The position numbers and the translations under genes are program-made. From contig NZ_JACVAI010000004.1 of the NCBI RefSeq assembly GCF_014851765.1, forward strand, positions 496,001 to 560,000: a stretch of DNA of 64,000 nucleotides, in the 5' to 3' direction. Source of the DNA: Pseudomonas sp. PDM04. GTDB taxonomy: Bacteria > Pseudomonadota > Gammaproteobacteria > Pseudomonadales > Pseudomonadaceae. Below are positions 1 through 8,260 of the stretch, piece after piece; position 1 is the stretch's first letter; each line of letters starts with the position of its first letter. The notes under the pieces are model-generated. The model searched no databases. It was given only the letters and a program-made list of their open reading frames with translations, and had not been told where the DNA came from.

Positions 1-121
1 CGCTCTCCAGACTTTCGTAATCATTCGAGAAACGAACATCTTCACCCGCAAAATTCCCTGTGGAGACGGGGGTTCTGGCGAGTTCGAGATAATGAATGGA
101 AAGTTTGCTTGAGTAGGCCAT
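1..121 (-). CDS. tssA: Type VI secretion protein TssA-like (VasJ/ImpA N-terminal), 5' end only
   Basis: Reading leftward from an ATG at 121-119, the frame stays open to the window edge and gives about 40 residues. It contains HYLELARTPVS followed by FAGEDVRFSNDYESLES. The combination of FAGEDVRFS with a YE.LE element is typical of the N-terminus of TssA/VasJ proteins, which form the cap and assembly platform of the type VI sheath in the cytoplasm. The rest of the gene lies outside the window. The divergent neighbour encodes a VgrG spike protein, which fits a T6SS locus. The family call rests on recognition of a short motif, so other ImpA-N family members are possible. Confidence 0.75.
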   Translation of the reverse strand, partial: MAYSSKLSIHYLELARTPVSTGNFAGEDVRFSNDYESLES

Positions 122-765
122 GTTCTTCAGTCTGGACTGCAGTTATCCGCCAACCGGAACTCCCAGTGGCGTGGAATGATTACAAAAAATAAAAAAGCTT
201 TTTACAGTTGCATTCGGACGTGCATCAGGATTGTTTGCAGTTATTTCTATAACCGCCATTTAAAGGCACCGAGCTCGGTACCCAGGCATGTTTCATAATG
301 TTTGGGCGGGCGTCCCCTCTGTCCAATGGTGAGTTACTGGCCAAATTCTTATAACCCTCATGTTCAAGATCACTTGAAAGCATTGAGATAGAGCCTTCAA
401 AACATTAACGCCCACCAAGACCCCGTATTCACTGGCCATGGCCCGCCGAGACAGGATCCGAAGCATGCCAAAAATAAAACAATATAAATGTAGGACCGTT
501 CCGAAATATTGCCGGTGTCATGAAGAAAATGACGAACGACCATCAGAATGCCGAGGCAGACACATTTAAATAAAACTCAATAGTTACACTTATATGTTGC
601 GGAAATTTCACACTTAGCTTTGGGATCCGTCCGACATAATTCTTCAGAATTCATTGTTAGGTTGCGTAATATTTTGACGAACAATCACGACCCCCAGGGC
701 TCGGCGTCGCGCTTTACTTCTATCTCAGTTCAAGGAAGGGCTGAAAAACAAAAAGGATCAAGAAC
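122..765. other. Divergent intergenic region between tssA-like gene and vgrG
   Basis: This 644-base stretch holds no convincing gene and is visibly more AT-rich than the rest of the window. It should contain the promoters of both divergent T6SS genes. It holds a 12-base palindrome AAAAAGCTTTTT at 192-203, a palindrome ACCGAGCTCGGT at 268-279, and an inverted repeat TTCAAG-N4-CTTGAA at 363-378. No sigma-54 or canonical sigma-70 promoter could be assigned with confidence. Confidence 0.6.
363..378. promoter_or_regulatory. Inverted repeat, possible operator in the T6SS divergent region
   Basis: TTCAAG and CTTGAA are perfect inverted 6-mers separated by ATCA. The site lies about 240 bases before the tssA-like start and about 390 bases before vgrG. 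The symmetry and 4-base spacer suit a dimeric regulator, but no regulator is known from the window, so the role is inferred. Confidence 0.3.
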
Positions 766-3756
766 ATGCTCTCATCGGCTAATGCTGCCTTTTTCACCCT
801 CACGATCCCGAACATCCGCAACAATTTCAAAGTTCTCAATTTCATGGGCAGCGAAGCCCTCAATGCCCTGTATTCCATCAAGGTCGAAGTGGTCAGTGAA
901 TACCGGGATTTCGACATTGAGGATCTGCTTTGCCAACCGGCTTTTTTACAATTCGGGCCCGGAGACGAAGGCATCCATGGCCGGATCGAAAACGTGGTTG
1001 CCGGAGAGGTCGGCGAGCGCCTGACGCGTTATCAGCTAACGCTGGTGCCTGCACTGCATTATCTGAAATACAGCTACAACCAACGAATTTTTCAGAAACT
1101 GACAGTGCCGCAGATCATCACTCAGGTGCTCCAACAGCACGGTATGCAGACCGATGTGTTCACCTTCCACGTACGTACCAGCGAAGAGCGCGAATACTGC
1201 ACTCAATATGACGAAAGTGACTTCGAGTTCATCCGACGCCTATGCGCGGAGGACGGAATCGCCTGGCATCACCAGCATGCTTGCGAACGTCATCTGCTGG
1301 TGTTCACCGACGACTCGGTATTTTTCCCGATGCTCGGCGCCACCCCCTATCGACAGGACGCCGGGATGGTCGCAGAACAGCCGGTCGTCAGCCGCCTCAC
1401 CCTGGCTTTCAGCACTCGCACCAGCAGGGTGACCCGTCGCAGCTATGACCTGAAACGCCCAAGCCGACTGCTGGAAAATCGCTTCACGGCTGCATTCACC
1501 CCCGAGCTTGAAGATTATCGCTACCCGCTGCGGATGGAGACGGAAGAACACGGGCGACGGCTCGCCCGCCTGGCACTGGAGCGGCACCGGGTCGACTATC
1601 AGTGGGTTGAGGGCAAGAGCAATCAGCCCACGTTGCGCAGCGGACACCTGTTTGACCTGACCGAACATCCGCGCAAAGCCTGCAATGACAAGTGGCTGCT
1701 GGTCAGCGTCAAACACACTGGCAAACAACCACAGGTCCTTGAGGAGGCTATCGGCCACGAGACACAGCCCACCGATGGCTTCAGCCAGGGCTATCGCAAC
1801 GAGTTCAGCGCCATTCAAGCAGACATCGTCTATCGCCCACCGCTGCGTCCTCGCAAAAAGCTGATAAGCCAGACTGCCCGTGTGACAGGCCCGGCCAATG
1901 AAGAGATCCACTGCGATGAATATGGCCGTGTCAAAGTCGAGTTCCACTGGGATCGCGCCGAGCCTGACAGTGAGTTCAGCAGTTGCTGGCTGCGGGTAGC
2001 GTCCAGTTGGGCCGGTGAGGGATTTGGCGCGGTGACCATTCCACGCGTCGGGATGGAAGTGGTCGTCACCTTTCTGGAAGGCGATCCGGATCAACCGCTG
2101 ATTACCGGATGCGTGGCCAATCGGGTCAACGCGCTCGCCCACCCTCTGCCCGCACACAAGACCAGAACCGTACTGCGCAGCCGAAGCTCACCCCGTAACG
2201 GCGGTTATAACGAACTGTCGATCGAGGACCGTGCCGGGCAGGAAAAAATCGCCCTGCGCGCGCAACGCGACCTCGAGCAATTGATCTTCCGCAACAGCAC
2301 TTGCCTGATCAAAGGCGACGAAAACCATACCACCGAAGGCCGGCGAACCACGGTGATTGGCGGTGATGAGCTGATCGCCATCAGCGGCAACAGCCGCACG
2401 ACAGCCGACGGTTCGTTGGTGATTCAGGCCGGCCAACGGGCACATGTCACGGCCTCCAATGTGGTGATCGATGCGCAAACGAGCCTGACGCTCAGCGCAG
2501 GAGGCCACCACATCGTCATCAACACCGAGGGGATTTTCAGCAGTGTGCCGATTGTCGAGGGCGGCGGAGTACTTCCGGAGGAGACGCAGGTGCCTGCGAA
2601 ATACGACCCTGTGGATGAACTGGAGGAAGAAGAAGAGGAAGTCGAAGAGCAAGGGCTGACGCTACAAAACGGCAAGGGAATCGATCGCACCGCGAACAGC
2701 CGGCTTCACCGTGAACGGGTCCCCAGTTATTCCTCGAAAGGGATAAATAGTGCCGATGCTCATGAGCCCGGTTTCTACGTCGTTCCCCAAAGCACAACCC
2801 GCGAACGACTCGAGTCCAATCTGTTCGTCCTGCGCGATCCGGCGGTGATGGATAAATTCAAGTTACTTAACCCGCTCCTCAGCGATGTCAAAGCGGGCTC
2901 CATGATCGTGCTCAGCGACCCCAACAATCACCAATGCACTCGACAAGAAGCCTTGCTCATGGAGGTGGCAGCCAAGACCAATCAGATCATCGATACGCTT
3001 AGCCCGGAGGAAGCGGATTTCATGGTTCGCCACCGCGACGAAATCCAGACCTTTCTGGCCTTGGGTTCAAATGCCATCGGCGTCGGGCAAAGTATTTTCA
3101 ATAACAATCTGGATAACGTGAGAAAAACCCTGCAGGAAATTGAAGCCCTTCACCAACTGTCATTTCAAAAAGATGGACATTTGCGCTCCCCGAACTTCCT
3201 TGCAGAACGCAAACGCTTGCTCGCCAATCTCAATACGCACCTCACCCGTTTGACGAAAAAGGGTATTGGCTTCCCCGACCACCCCAACTTGAAACGCGCA
3301 CTGGGCCTGTCCAGCCAAAGTCTGATCCATCGCTGGACCGCAGCCGGGGCTACCGGGCAAATACCGGGTTACGCCACCCATCTTGAGGGGGTGGCGAAGG
3401 CTTCCAAATACGTCAAGGCCGGCGGGTGGGTTGGGACAGCTGTTGGTGGTGGGGCGTCTGTGTTGAAGGTTCGAGAAGTGTGTTCTGCAGGCAGCGCTGA
3501 AGAATGTGAGCGAGTTAAATTTACTGAGTCGGGGGCATTCGCTGGCGGTGTCGGCGGTGGTATTACTGCGGGCTTGATGTTAAGTCAAACACCAATTGTT
3601 GGCACAGTCTGCATCGGATTGGGATTACCTACAGCAGGGCTGGCGACATTGGCATGCGGCGTTGTCGTAGTGGGTCTCATCTCTTATACAGGCAGCATGC
3701 TGGGTAACAGGTATGGCGAGAAATTTGGCGAAGTCATTTTTGAGATTGAAGAATGA
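766..3756 (+). CDS. vgrG: VgrG spike protein with C-terminal glycine-rich effector-like extension
   Basis: This 996-residue protein begins as a normal VgrG: the phage-tail-like gp27/gp44 region covers about residues 1-365, the gp5-type OB fold about 370-450 (HCDEYGRVKVEFHWDR, then PLITGCVANRVN) and a beta-helix/DUF2345-like part about 470-600. An acidic run of glutamates near residues 618-630 then leads into roughly 360 extra residues. That part contains a LysM-like stretch (NPLLSDVKAGSMIVLS), helical segments and, from about 885, two hydrophobic glycine-zipper segments ending in GNRYGEKFGE. Such tails resemble membrane-inserting toxins, so this is probably an evolved VgrG that carries its own effector. 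AAGGA lies about 10 bases before the ATG. The next gene overlaps the stop by 4 bases and is a likely immunity gene. The spike assignment is firm; the toxin activity is inferred. Confidence 0.92.
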   Translation: MLSSANAAFFTLTIPNIRNNFKVLNFMGSEALNALYSIKVEVVSEYRDFDIEDLLCQPAFLQFGPGDEGIHGRIENVVAGEVGERLTRYQLTLVPALHYLKYSYNQRIFQKLTVPQIITQVLQQHGMQTDVFTFHVRTSEEREYCTQYDESDFEFIRRLCAEDGIAWHHQHACERHLLVFTDDSVFFPMLGATPYRQDAGMVAEQPVVSRLTLAFSTRTSRVTRRSYDLKRPSRLLENRFTAAFTPELEDYRYPLRMETEEHGRRLARLALERHRVDYQWVEGKSNQPTLRSGHLFDLTEHPRKACNDKWLLVSVKHTGKQPQVLEEAIGHETQPTDGFSQGYRNEFSAIQADIVYRPPLRPRKKLISQTARVTGPANEEIHCDEYGRVKVEFHWDRAEPDSEFSSCWLRVASSWAGEGFGAVTIPRVGMEVVVTFLEGDPDQPLITGCVANRVNALAHPLPAHKTRTVLRSRSSPRNGGYNELSIEDRAGQEKIALRAQRDLEQLIFRNSTCLIKGDENHTTEGRRTTVIGGDELIAISGNSRTTADGSLVIQAGQRAHVTASNVVIDAQTSLTLSAGGHHIVINTEGIFSSVPIVEGGGVLPEETQVPAKYDPVDELEEEEEEVEEQGLTLQNGKGIDRTANSRLHRERVPSYSSKGINSADAHEPGFYVVPQSTTRERLESNLFVLRDPAVMDKFKLLNPLLSDVKAGSMIVLSDPNNHQCTRQEALLMEVAAKTNQIIDTLSPEEADFMVRHRDEIQTFLALGSNAIGVGQSIFNNNLDNVRKTLQEIEALHQLSFQKDGHLRSPNFLAERKRLLANLNTHLTRLTKKGIGFPDHPNLKRALGLSSQSLIHRWTAAGATGQIPGYATHLEGVAKASKYVKAGGWVGTAVGGGASVLKVREVCSAGSAEECERVKFTESGAFAGGVGGGITAGLMLSQTPIVGTVCIGLGLPTAGLATLACGVVVVGLISYTGSMLGNRYGEKFGEVIFEIEE

Positions 3757-4133
3757 GCATCACCAAACTGATAGTTGGCTACACCTGCGGTGTGGTGCTG
3801 TTAGCGCTATGCGCTTGCACCGCATATGCTGTTTATCTGGGTCATACACAAGGACACCTAATGCGTGAGCACTTCAAAGAAAATTCTCCTGCATTAATAA
3901 ATCCCGGAAATGGATACAGTTATATTTACCGACAGTTGCAGTTCGTTGGTGGAATCGCCTGTGTCTTGACGTTCCCTAACTTCTTTATAAAGCATGGAAC
4001 GGTCAGCGCCGAGGATATTAAAAATTTTCCTTCGCATCTCAGATTTAAGCTTGTAGCTCTGTATCGGACAGTTATAAGCATTTATATGTTTATGGCGTTA
4101 ACTGTCGGGCTAATGGAGTCAGGTTTTTTATAA
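3753..4133 (+). CDS. Small three-helix membrane protein, probable immunity to the VgrG tail
   Basis: This 126-residue product has three hydrophobic segments, at about residues 5-30, 62-82 and 104-123, with a polar loop between the first two. Its ATG overlaps the vgrG stop (ATGA), a sign of translational coupling. Immunity proteins against pore-forming toxins are typically small polytopic inner-membrane proteins encoded directly after the toxin, and this gene fits in size, topology and position. Local base composition is more AT-rich than the housekeeping genes further right, which suggests a transferred module. I do not recognise a named family, so the function is an inference from context. 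Confidence 0.7.
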   Translation: MSITKLIVGYTCGVVLLALCACTAYAVYLGHTQGHLMREHFKENSPALINPGNGYSYIYRQLQFVGGIACVLTFPNFFIKHGTVSAEDIKNFPSHLRFKLVALYRTVISIYMFMALTVGLMESGFL

Positions 4134-4427
4134 CGACAAAACCGGGCTGCTCGCAATTGTGCCACTGCTAACCACCGTATCGGAAGTTGGAAGGCTCAAA
4201 TAGATAACTTGAAAAGGCATACGCCGGGATATCCACTGGCACCAGGCGGCATCGCCAAGGTGTGGTGGGGAGGTGCCTGTCTGAATGCCACCGAGGTCAC
4301 CCGCGTCCAAGGCACGATCAATCCCGAACGCCCTTACGTCGGCACGTCCAATGGAAAACATCGACCGCTTTCAGAACAATCCAACGCCTACATCGAAAAA
4401 TTCGGAATACCTTTCGGCAGTTGGTAG
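4134..4427 (+). pseudogene. Orphan C-terminal coding fragment, possible T6SS cargo remnant
   Basis: A frame runs open from just after the immunity gene stop to a TAG at 4425-4427 without a good start codon. A TTG at 4209 is the only early candidate and has no clear Shine-Dalgarno. The second half reads like real protein, with YPLAPGGIAKVWWGGACLNA and INPERPYVGTSNGKHRPLSE. I do not recognise the family. The position behind a toxin/immunity pair suggests a displaced cargo gene tail or a decayed orphan module, but it could also be a short expressed protein. Confidence 0.4.
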
Positions 4428-4542
4428 CGCTGAATGACATCCAGGCCCTCTGCGCGGGTATTGGTAGGCGTGAGGCGATTGCGGGCCGGGCTCCGACGCC
4501 GGTTCATGGGGCTCTGATGCCCCGCGGTGCTCTCTGGTTTCA

Positions 4543-4564
4543 TCGCAAGCAGGCTCGCTCCCAC
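4543..4564 (-). repeat. REP-like palindromic element, single copy
   Basis: TCGCAAGCAGGCTCGCTCCCAC matches the short palindromic element found in many intergenic gaps of this window, with one change in the GCGAG arm. It lies downstream of hupA, within 4428-4669, where no gene is seen. Confidence 0.7.
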
Positions 4565-4593
4565 GGAGGGCTGCGGCACCCAATGCCGGGCAC

Positions 4594-4632
4594 AAAAAAT
4601 GGGCACTCAACCCGGGAAGGGTGTGCCCATTC
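4594..4632 (-). terminator. Rho-independent terminator of hupA
   Basis: On the minus strand GGGCAC and GTGCCC (4601-4628) pair around a loop, and the stem is followed by a run of six T (4599-4594). It lies about 40 bases after the hupA stop. Confidence 0.75.
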
Positions 4633-4669
4633 TTCATTCGCTTCCCGCTGTGCGGGCCGGGAATACTGA

Positions 4670-4945
4670 TTACGGATTGACGCTGTCTTTCAACGATTTG
4701 CCTGGCTTGAAGGCAACGGTGTTGCTGGCCTTGATTTTGACCGGCTCGCCGGTTTGCGGGTTTTTGCCGGTGCGGGCGCCGCGGTGGCGTTGCAGGAAGG
4801 TGCCGAAGCCGACCAGCGTCACGCTGTCCTTGCGGTGCAGGGCGCCGGTGATTTCTTCGAGAACGGCGTTGAGAACGCGGTTGGCCTGTTCTTTGGTGAG
4901 ATCTGCTTTCTCCGCGATGGCTGCGGCGAGTTCTGGTTTGCGCAT
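4670..4945 (-). CDS. hupA: HU family DNA-binding protein
   Basis: This 91-residue protein has the HU/IHF fold throughout: an N-terminal helical dimer region (MRKPELAAAIAEKADLTKEQ), the GFGTF turn near residue 47 and the DNA-binding arm with RTGKNPQTGEPVKIKA. HU bends DNA and compacts the nucleoid. Length is normal for the family. The same gene sits beside rubredoxin reductase in other pseudomonads, where I recall it as hupA, distinct from hupB and hupN paralogues. It is a single-gene unit with its own terminator, and it marks the point where core chromosome order resumes after the T6SS island. Confidence 0.95.
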   Translation of the reverse strand: MRKPELAAAIAEKADLTKEQANRVLNAVLEEITGALHRKDSVTLVGFGTFLQRHRGARTGKNPQTGEPVKIKASNTVAFKPGKSLKDSVNP

Positions 4946-5137
4946 AAGTGAAGCCCCTTTGACGGTTTTTTGTTGTTATGTCCGTGCTGCTCTCGTTGGA
5001 GCAGCGCCCAAAGCGCCGCAGGTGCTCTACTCTGCGGCAGACGGGAGTGAGGATGGCACGCGCCGAGAAGCCGCGCCAGCCTGCGCGCGACGTTTGTCTC
5101 GACAAAAGAGGGGTGATTGCGACAGAACGCCCGCTAT

Positions 5138-6286
5138 TTACGCCAGCAGCGGTGGAAGTTCTTTGTTCAGCGCCAGTTTCTCCATCACGGCGGTGCCGGT
5201 CAGGGCGTAACCCAGCAGTTTGCCGGTCGCATCGCGGCACAGCACCTTGACGTCGGCGCCCTGGCCTTCGACCGTCCAGACGCCTTCCGAACCCCGTGGC
5301 GGCGGTGAAACCACCAACGGGCAGACCGGCGTTTTGACGGTGATTGGCATCGCGCCGTAGCTCACCGCCGTCGGGTTGCCGGCGAGGGTCTGGGCCAACG
5401 CTCTCGCACAGCTCATGAGGGGCATCACGTACAACAGGTTCAGCCCGTCGACTTCGGCGCAGTCGCCCAGGGCGTAGATGTTGGCGTGGGAGGTTTTCAG
5501 GTGGCGGTCGACGACCACGCCGCGATTGACCTGCAGACCTGCGGCAGCCGCCAGGTCGATGCGCGGGCGCAGGCCGATGGCCGAGACCACGACGTCACAG
5601 GCGATGACCTGACCGTCCGACAGGTGCGCTTCCAGGCCATCCGCCACGCGCTGCAAGCGGTTGAGCACCGGCCCGAGGTGGAAGCGCGCCCCCAGGCTTT
5701 CCAGCCCGGCCTGCACCGCTGCGGCGGCAGCCGGGTGCAGCAGCATCGGCATGACCTGCTCGCACGGCGCCACCAGTTGCACTTCATACCCGCCGAGGAT
5801 CAGGTCGTTGGCGAATTCACAGCCGATCAGGCCGACACCCAGCAGCAACACCCGACGCTTGCCGGCGGCAAAGGCGCGGAAGCGTGCGTAGTCTTCGAGG
5901 TCGTTGATCGGGAACACGGCGTGCGCCGCATCGCCTTCGATGGGCACGCGCACGGTTTCGGCGCCCCAGGCCAGGATCAGGTCGCGGTAGCTCACCGCCT
6001 CTTCACCGATCCACAAGCGTTTGTGGCCGGGGTCGATGCCGCTGATGCGGGTGTGGGTGCGCACTTCGGCCTTCAACTGCTCGGCCATGGCGCCCGGTTC
6101 GGCCATGGCCAGGCCGTCGGCGTCCTTGTTTTTGCCAAAGCCGGTGGACAGCATCGGCTTGGAGTAGGAACGCCCGTCGTCGGCGGTGATCAGCAGCAGC
6201 GGGGTTTCGCCATCGAGCTTGCGAAACTCGCGGGCCAGGTTATAGCCCGCCAGGCCAGTGCCCACGATCACGACAGGTGCGTTCAT
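5138..6286 (-). CDS. rubB: Rubredoxin-NAD(+) reductase (FAD-dependent)
   Basis: This 382-residue flavoprotein passes electrons from NADH to rubredoxin for alkane hydroxylation or other rubredoxin-linked oxidation. An N-terminal FAD-binding Rossmann motif (VVIVGTGLAGYNLA) and a second nucleotide motif near residue 145 (VLLLGVGLIGCEFA) are followed by the conserved YALGDCAEVDG segment that contacts FAD. I chose the ATG at 6286-6284 (MNAPVVIVG) over a longer frame because it starts right at the Rossmann strand and GCAAGG lies just before it. Rubredoxin is encoded 20 bases upstream on the same strand, so the two form an operon and a functional pair. Confidence 0.95.
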   Translation of the reverse strand: MNAPVVIVGTGLAGYNLAREFRKLDGETPLLLITADDGRSYSKPMLSTGFGKNKDADGLAMAEPGAMAEQLKAEVRTHTRISGIDPGHKRLWIGEEAVSYRDLILAWGAETVRVPIEGDAAHAVFPINDLEDYARFRAFAAGKRRVLLLGVGLIGCEFANDLILGGYEVQLVAPCEQVMPMLLHPAAAAAVQAGLESLGARFHLGPVLNRLQRVADGLEAHLSDGQVIACDVVVSAIGLRPRIDLAAAAGLQVNRGVVVDRHLKTSHANIYALGDCAEVDGLNLLYVMPLMSCARALAQTLAGNPTAVSYGAMPITVKTPVCPLVVSPPPRGSEGVWTVEGQGADVKVLCRDATGKLLGYALTGTAVMEKLALNKELPPLLA

Positions 6287-6306
6287 GCCTTGCTCCTTGA
6301 AAGGTC

Positions 6307-6474
6307 TCAGTTGATTTCGATCATTTCGAAATCCATCTTGCCGACGCCACAATCCGGGCACAGCCAGTCTTCCGGCACGTCCTGCCACAGGGTGCCCGGC
6401 GCAATGCCGTCATCCGGCCAGCCGTCGGCTTCGTTGTAGATGAGCCCGCAGACCACACATTGCCACTTTTTCAT
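6307..6474 (-). CDS. rubA: Rubredoxin
   Basis: This 55-residue gene is read leftward from ATG at 6474-6472. It shows the two iron-binding loops CVVCG near the start and CPDCGVGK near the end, with the aromatic and acidic residues usual between them (NEADGWPDDGIAPGT). Four cysteines bind one Fe. Rubredoxin is a soluble one-electron carrier and is the partner of the reductase encoded 20 bases downstream. From memory P. aeruginosa carries two rubredoxin genes here; only one is seen in this window. Confidence 0.96.
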   Translation of the reverse strand: MKKWQCVVCGLIYNEADGWPDDGIAPGTLWQDVPEDWLCPDCGVGKMDFEMIEIN

Positions 6475-6673
6475 TCAGCTACTTCCTCAGGTTCAGGCGC
6501 ATTGCCGGCGCGGACGGTCGATGGTGCAGCGTTGCCATCCGGCTCAGGGCGTTTTGTACTGATCGTGCCTCGCAGATGCAAGCCTGTTCGACGCTCCGGG
6601 CCGCCCGATCACTCAAAATGATGAGCTGCCATGGTAAGCTCGCCGCCTCATTTGCTGCCAATAATGACTCATT

Positions 6674-7225
6674 GTGCAACACACAACCGCCCCGCAATGG
6701 CTGCTTCAAAGCCAACTCAACCCCCTCCCCGACGCCACTACGCTGGACTGGCTCTTCGATGAAGGCTCGCTGACCCGACGGCTGATCCGCCTGTCGAACG
6801 ACGGTTTCAGCGTCACGCCGCTGTTCGAAGGCTGGCAAACACTGCGCGCCGACGAATGCATGGCGCTGGACCTGGCCGAAGGCAGCGAGGGCTGGGTGCG
6901 CGAGGTGTATCTGCGCGGCCACGGCGAAGCCTGGGTGTTCGCCCGCAGTGTGGCGGCACGCAGCGCGTTGCAGGGCGACGGGTTGCACATGGATGAGTTG
7001 GGCAGCCGTTCGCTGGGCGAGTTGCTGTTTTGTGATCATGCGTTTGCGCGGCGCGCCATCGAGGTCTGTCACTACCCTCAGGCTTGGCTGCCGCCGGAGT
7101 CCCGGGCACCGCAGTTGTGGGGACGCCGCTCGCGCTTCGACCGTGGCGCCTTGAGCGTGCTGGTGGCCGAAATTTTCCTGCCGACCTTGTGGCTCGCCAC
7201 CCGCGCCCACCCGGAGAATTGCTGA
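6674..7225 (+). CDS. ubiC: Chorismate pyruvate-lyase
   Basis: UbiC splits chorismate into 4-hydroxybenzoate and pyruvate, the first committed step of ubiquinone synthesis in the cytosol. The 183-residue product shows the family pattern LDWLFDEGSLTRRL near the start, then GWVREVYLRGHGEAWVFARSV, with the arginine and glutamate residues that line the product pocket, and ends in LPTLWLA. The start is GTG at 6674; no in-frame ATG gives a better fit and the Shine-Dalgarno is weak. Its stop overlaps the ubiA start by one base (TGATG), so translation of the two is likely coupled. Confidence 0.95.
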   Translation: MQHTTAPQWLLQSQLNPLPDATTLDWLFDEGSLTRRLIRLSNDGFSVTPLFEGWQTLRADECMALDLAEGSEGWVREVYLRGHGEAWVFARSVAARSALQGDGLHMDELGSRSLGELLFCDHAFARRAIEVCHYPQAWLPPESRAPQLWGRRSRFDRGALSVLVAEIFLPTLWLATRAHPENC

Positions 7226-8115
7226 TGTACCAGAGCCTGCTCAAGTCCCTGAACCGCTTGAACCCACGGGCCTGGGATTTCATTCAGCTGACGCGCATGG
7301 ACAAGCCGATCGGCATCTACCTGCTGCTGTGGCCCACCTTGTGGGCGCTGTGGATTGCCGGCGAGGGTTCGCCGTCCGTGGCCAACGTGGTGATTTTCGT
7401 GCTCGGTGTGGTGCTCACCCGTGCCGGCGGTTGCGTGATCAATGACTGGGCGGATCGCAAGGTCGATGGCCATGTGAAGCGTACCGAGCAACGGCCGCTG
7501 GTCAGCGGCAAGATCACCTCGCGCGAAGCCCTGGTGTTTTTCGCGGTGCTGATGGGCATCAGCTTCCTGCTGGTGTTGTGCACCAACGCGGCGACGGTCT
7601 GGCTGTCGTTCGGCGGCCTGGCCCTGGCGTGCACGTACCCGTTCATGAAGCGCTACACCTACTACCCGCAGGTGGTACTGGGCATGGCGTTTTCCTGGGG
7701 GATGCCGATGGCATTCACCGCCGAGACCGGCGAGTTGCCGGCGGTGGCGTGGTTGCTGTGGATCGCCAACCTGTTGTGGACGGTGGGCTACGACACCTAT
7801 TACGCCATGACCGACCGCGACGACGACTTGAAGATCGGGGTCAAATCCACGGCAATCCTGTTTGGCGAAGCGGACCGGGTGATCATCGTGACCTTGCAGG
7901 GGTTGGCGTTGGGTTGCCTGCTGCTGGCCGGTTCGAAATTCGAGCTGGGCGTCTGGTTCCACTTGGGGTTGCTGGTGGCGGCGGGCTGTTTTGCCTGGGA
8001 GTTCTGGTACACCCGGGGCAAGGACCGGATGCGTTGCTTCAAGGCGTTCCTGCATAACCACTGGGCGGGGCTGGCGATTTTTGTCGGGATCGTGCTGGAT
8101 TACGCGCTGCGCTAA
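7225..8115 (+). CDS. ubiA: 4-hydroxybenzoate polyprenyltransferase
   Basis: UbiA attaches the polyprenyl tail to 4-hydroxybenzoate in the inner membrane, using the product of the overlapping ubiC. The 296-residue protein is strongly hydrophobic with about eight or nine membrane segments. Both aspartate-rich prenyl-diphosphate sites are present: NDWADRKVDGHV near residue 73 and YYAMTDRDDDLKIG near residue 192. The start at 7225 gives MYQSLLKSLNRLNPRAWDF, the usual family start; a longer frame upstream lies inside ubiC and was rejected. Confidence 0.97.
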   Translation: MYQSLLKSLNRLNPRAWDFIQLTRMDKPIGIYLLLWPTLWALWIAGEGSPSVANVVIFVLGVVLTRAGGCVINDWADRKVDGHVKRTEQRPLVSGKITSREALVFFAVLMGISFLLVLCTNAATVWLSFGGLALACTYPFMKRYTYYPQVVLGMAFSWGMPMAFTAETGELPAVAWLLWIANLLWTVGYDTYYAMTDRDDDLKIGVKSTAILFGEADRVIIVTLQGLALGCLLLAGSKFELGVWFHLGLLVAAGCFAWEFWYTRGKDRMRCFKAFLHNHWAGLAIFVGIVLDYALR

Positions 8116-8129
8116 ACCAACACGATTTC

Positions 8130-8239
8130 TGTAGGAGCGAGCTTGCTCGCGAAGGTCGTGCAGGCGCCGCGGGCTCTCAGGTACCCCGCGTCATCGTTGA
8201 CGTCCATCGCGAGCAGGCTCGCTCCCACAGAGGGATCCC
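8130..8239. repeat. REP pair (inverted) downstream of ubiA
   Basis: A plus-oriented copy (8130-8155, TAGGAGCGAGCTTGCTCGCGA) and a minus-oriented copy (8217-8239) face each other across about 60 bases, forming a two-hairpin structure between convergent genes. Confidence 0.75.
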
Positions 8240-8260
8240 AGTCCGGGAACGGAGCAGTTC

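Noticed and set aside
271..283. GAGCTCGGTACCC looks like part of a cloning-vector polylinker
   Set aside because: Only 13 bases match, the following bases differ, and the surroundings are ordinary AT-rich intergenic DNA, so vector contamination is unlikely.
1240..2157. Minus-strand frame of 305 codons inside vgrG
   Set aside because: It is antisense to the well-supported VgrG core and shows no domain.
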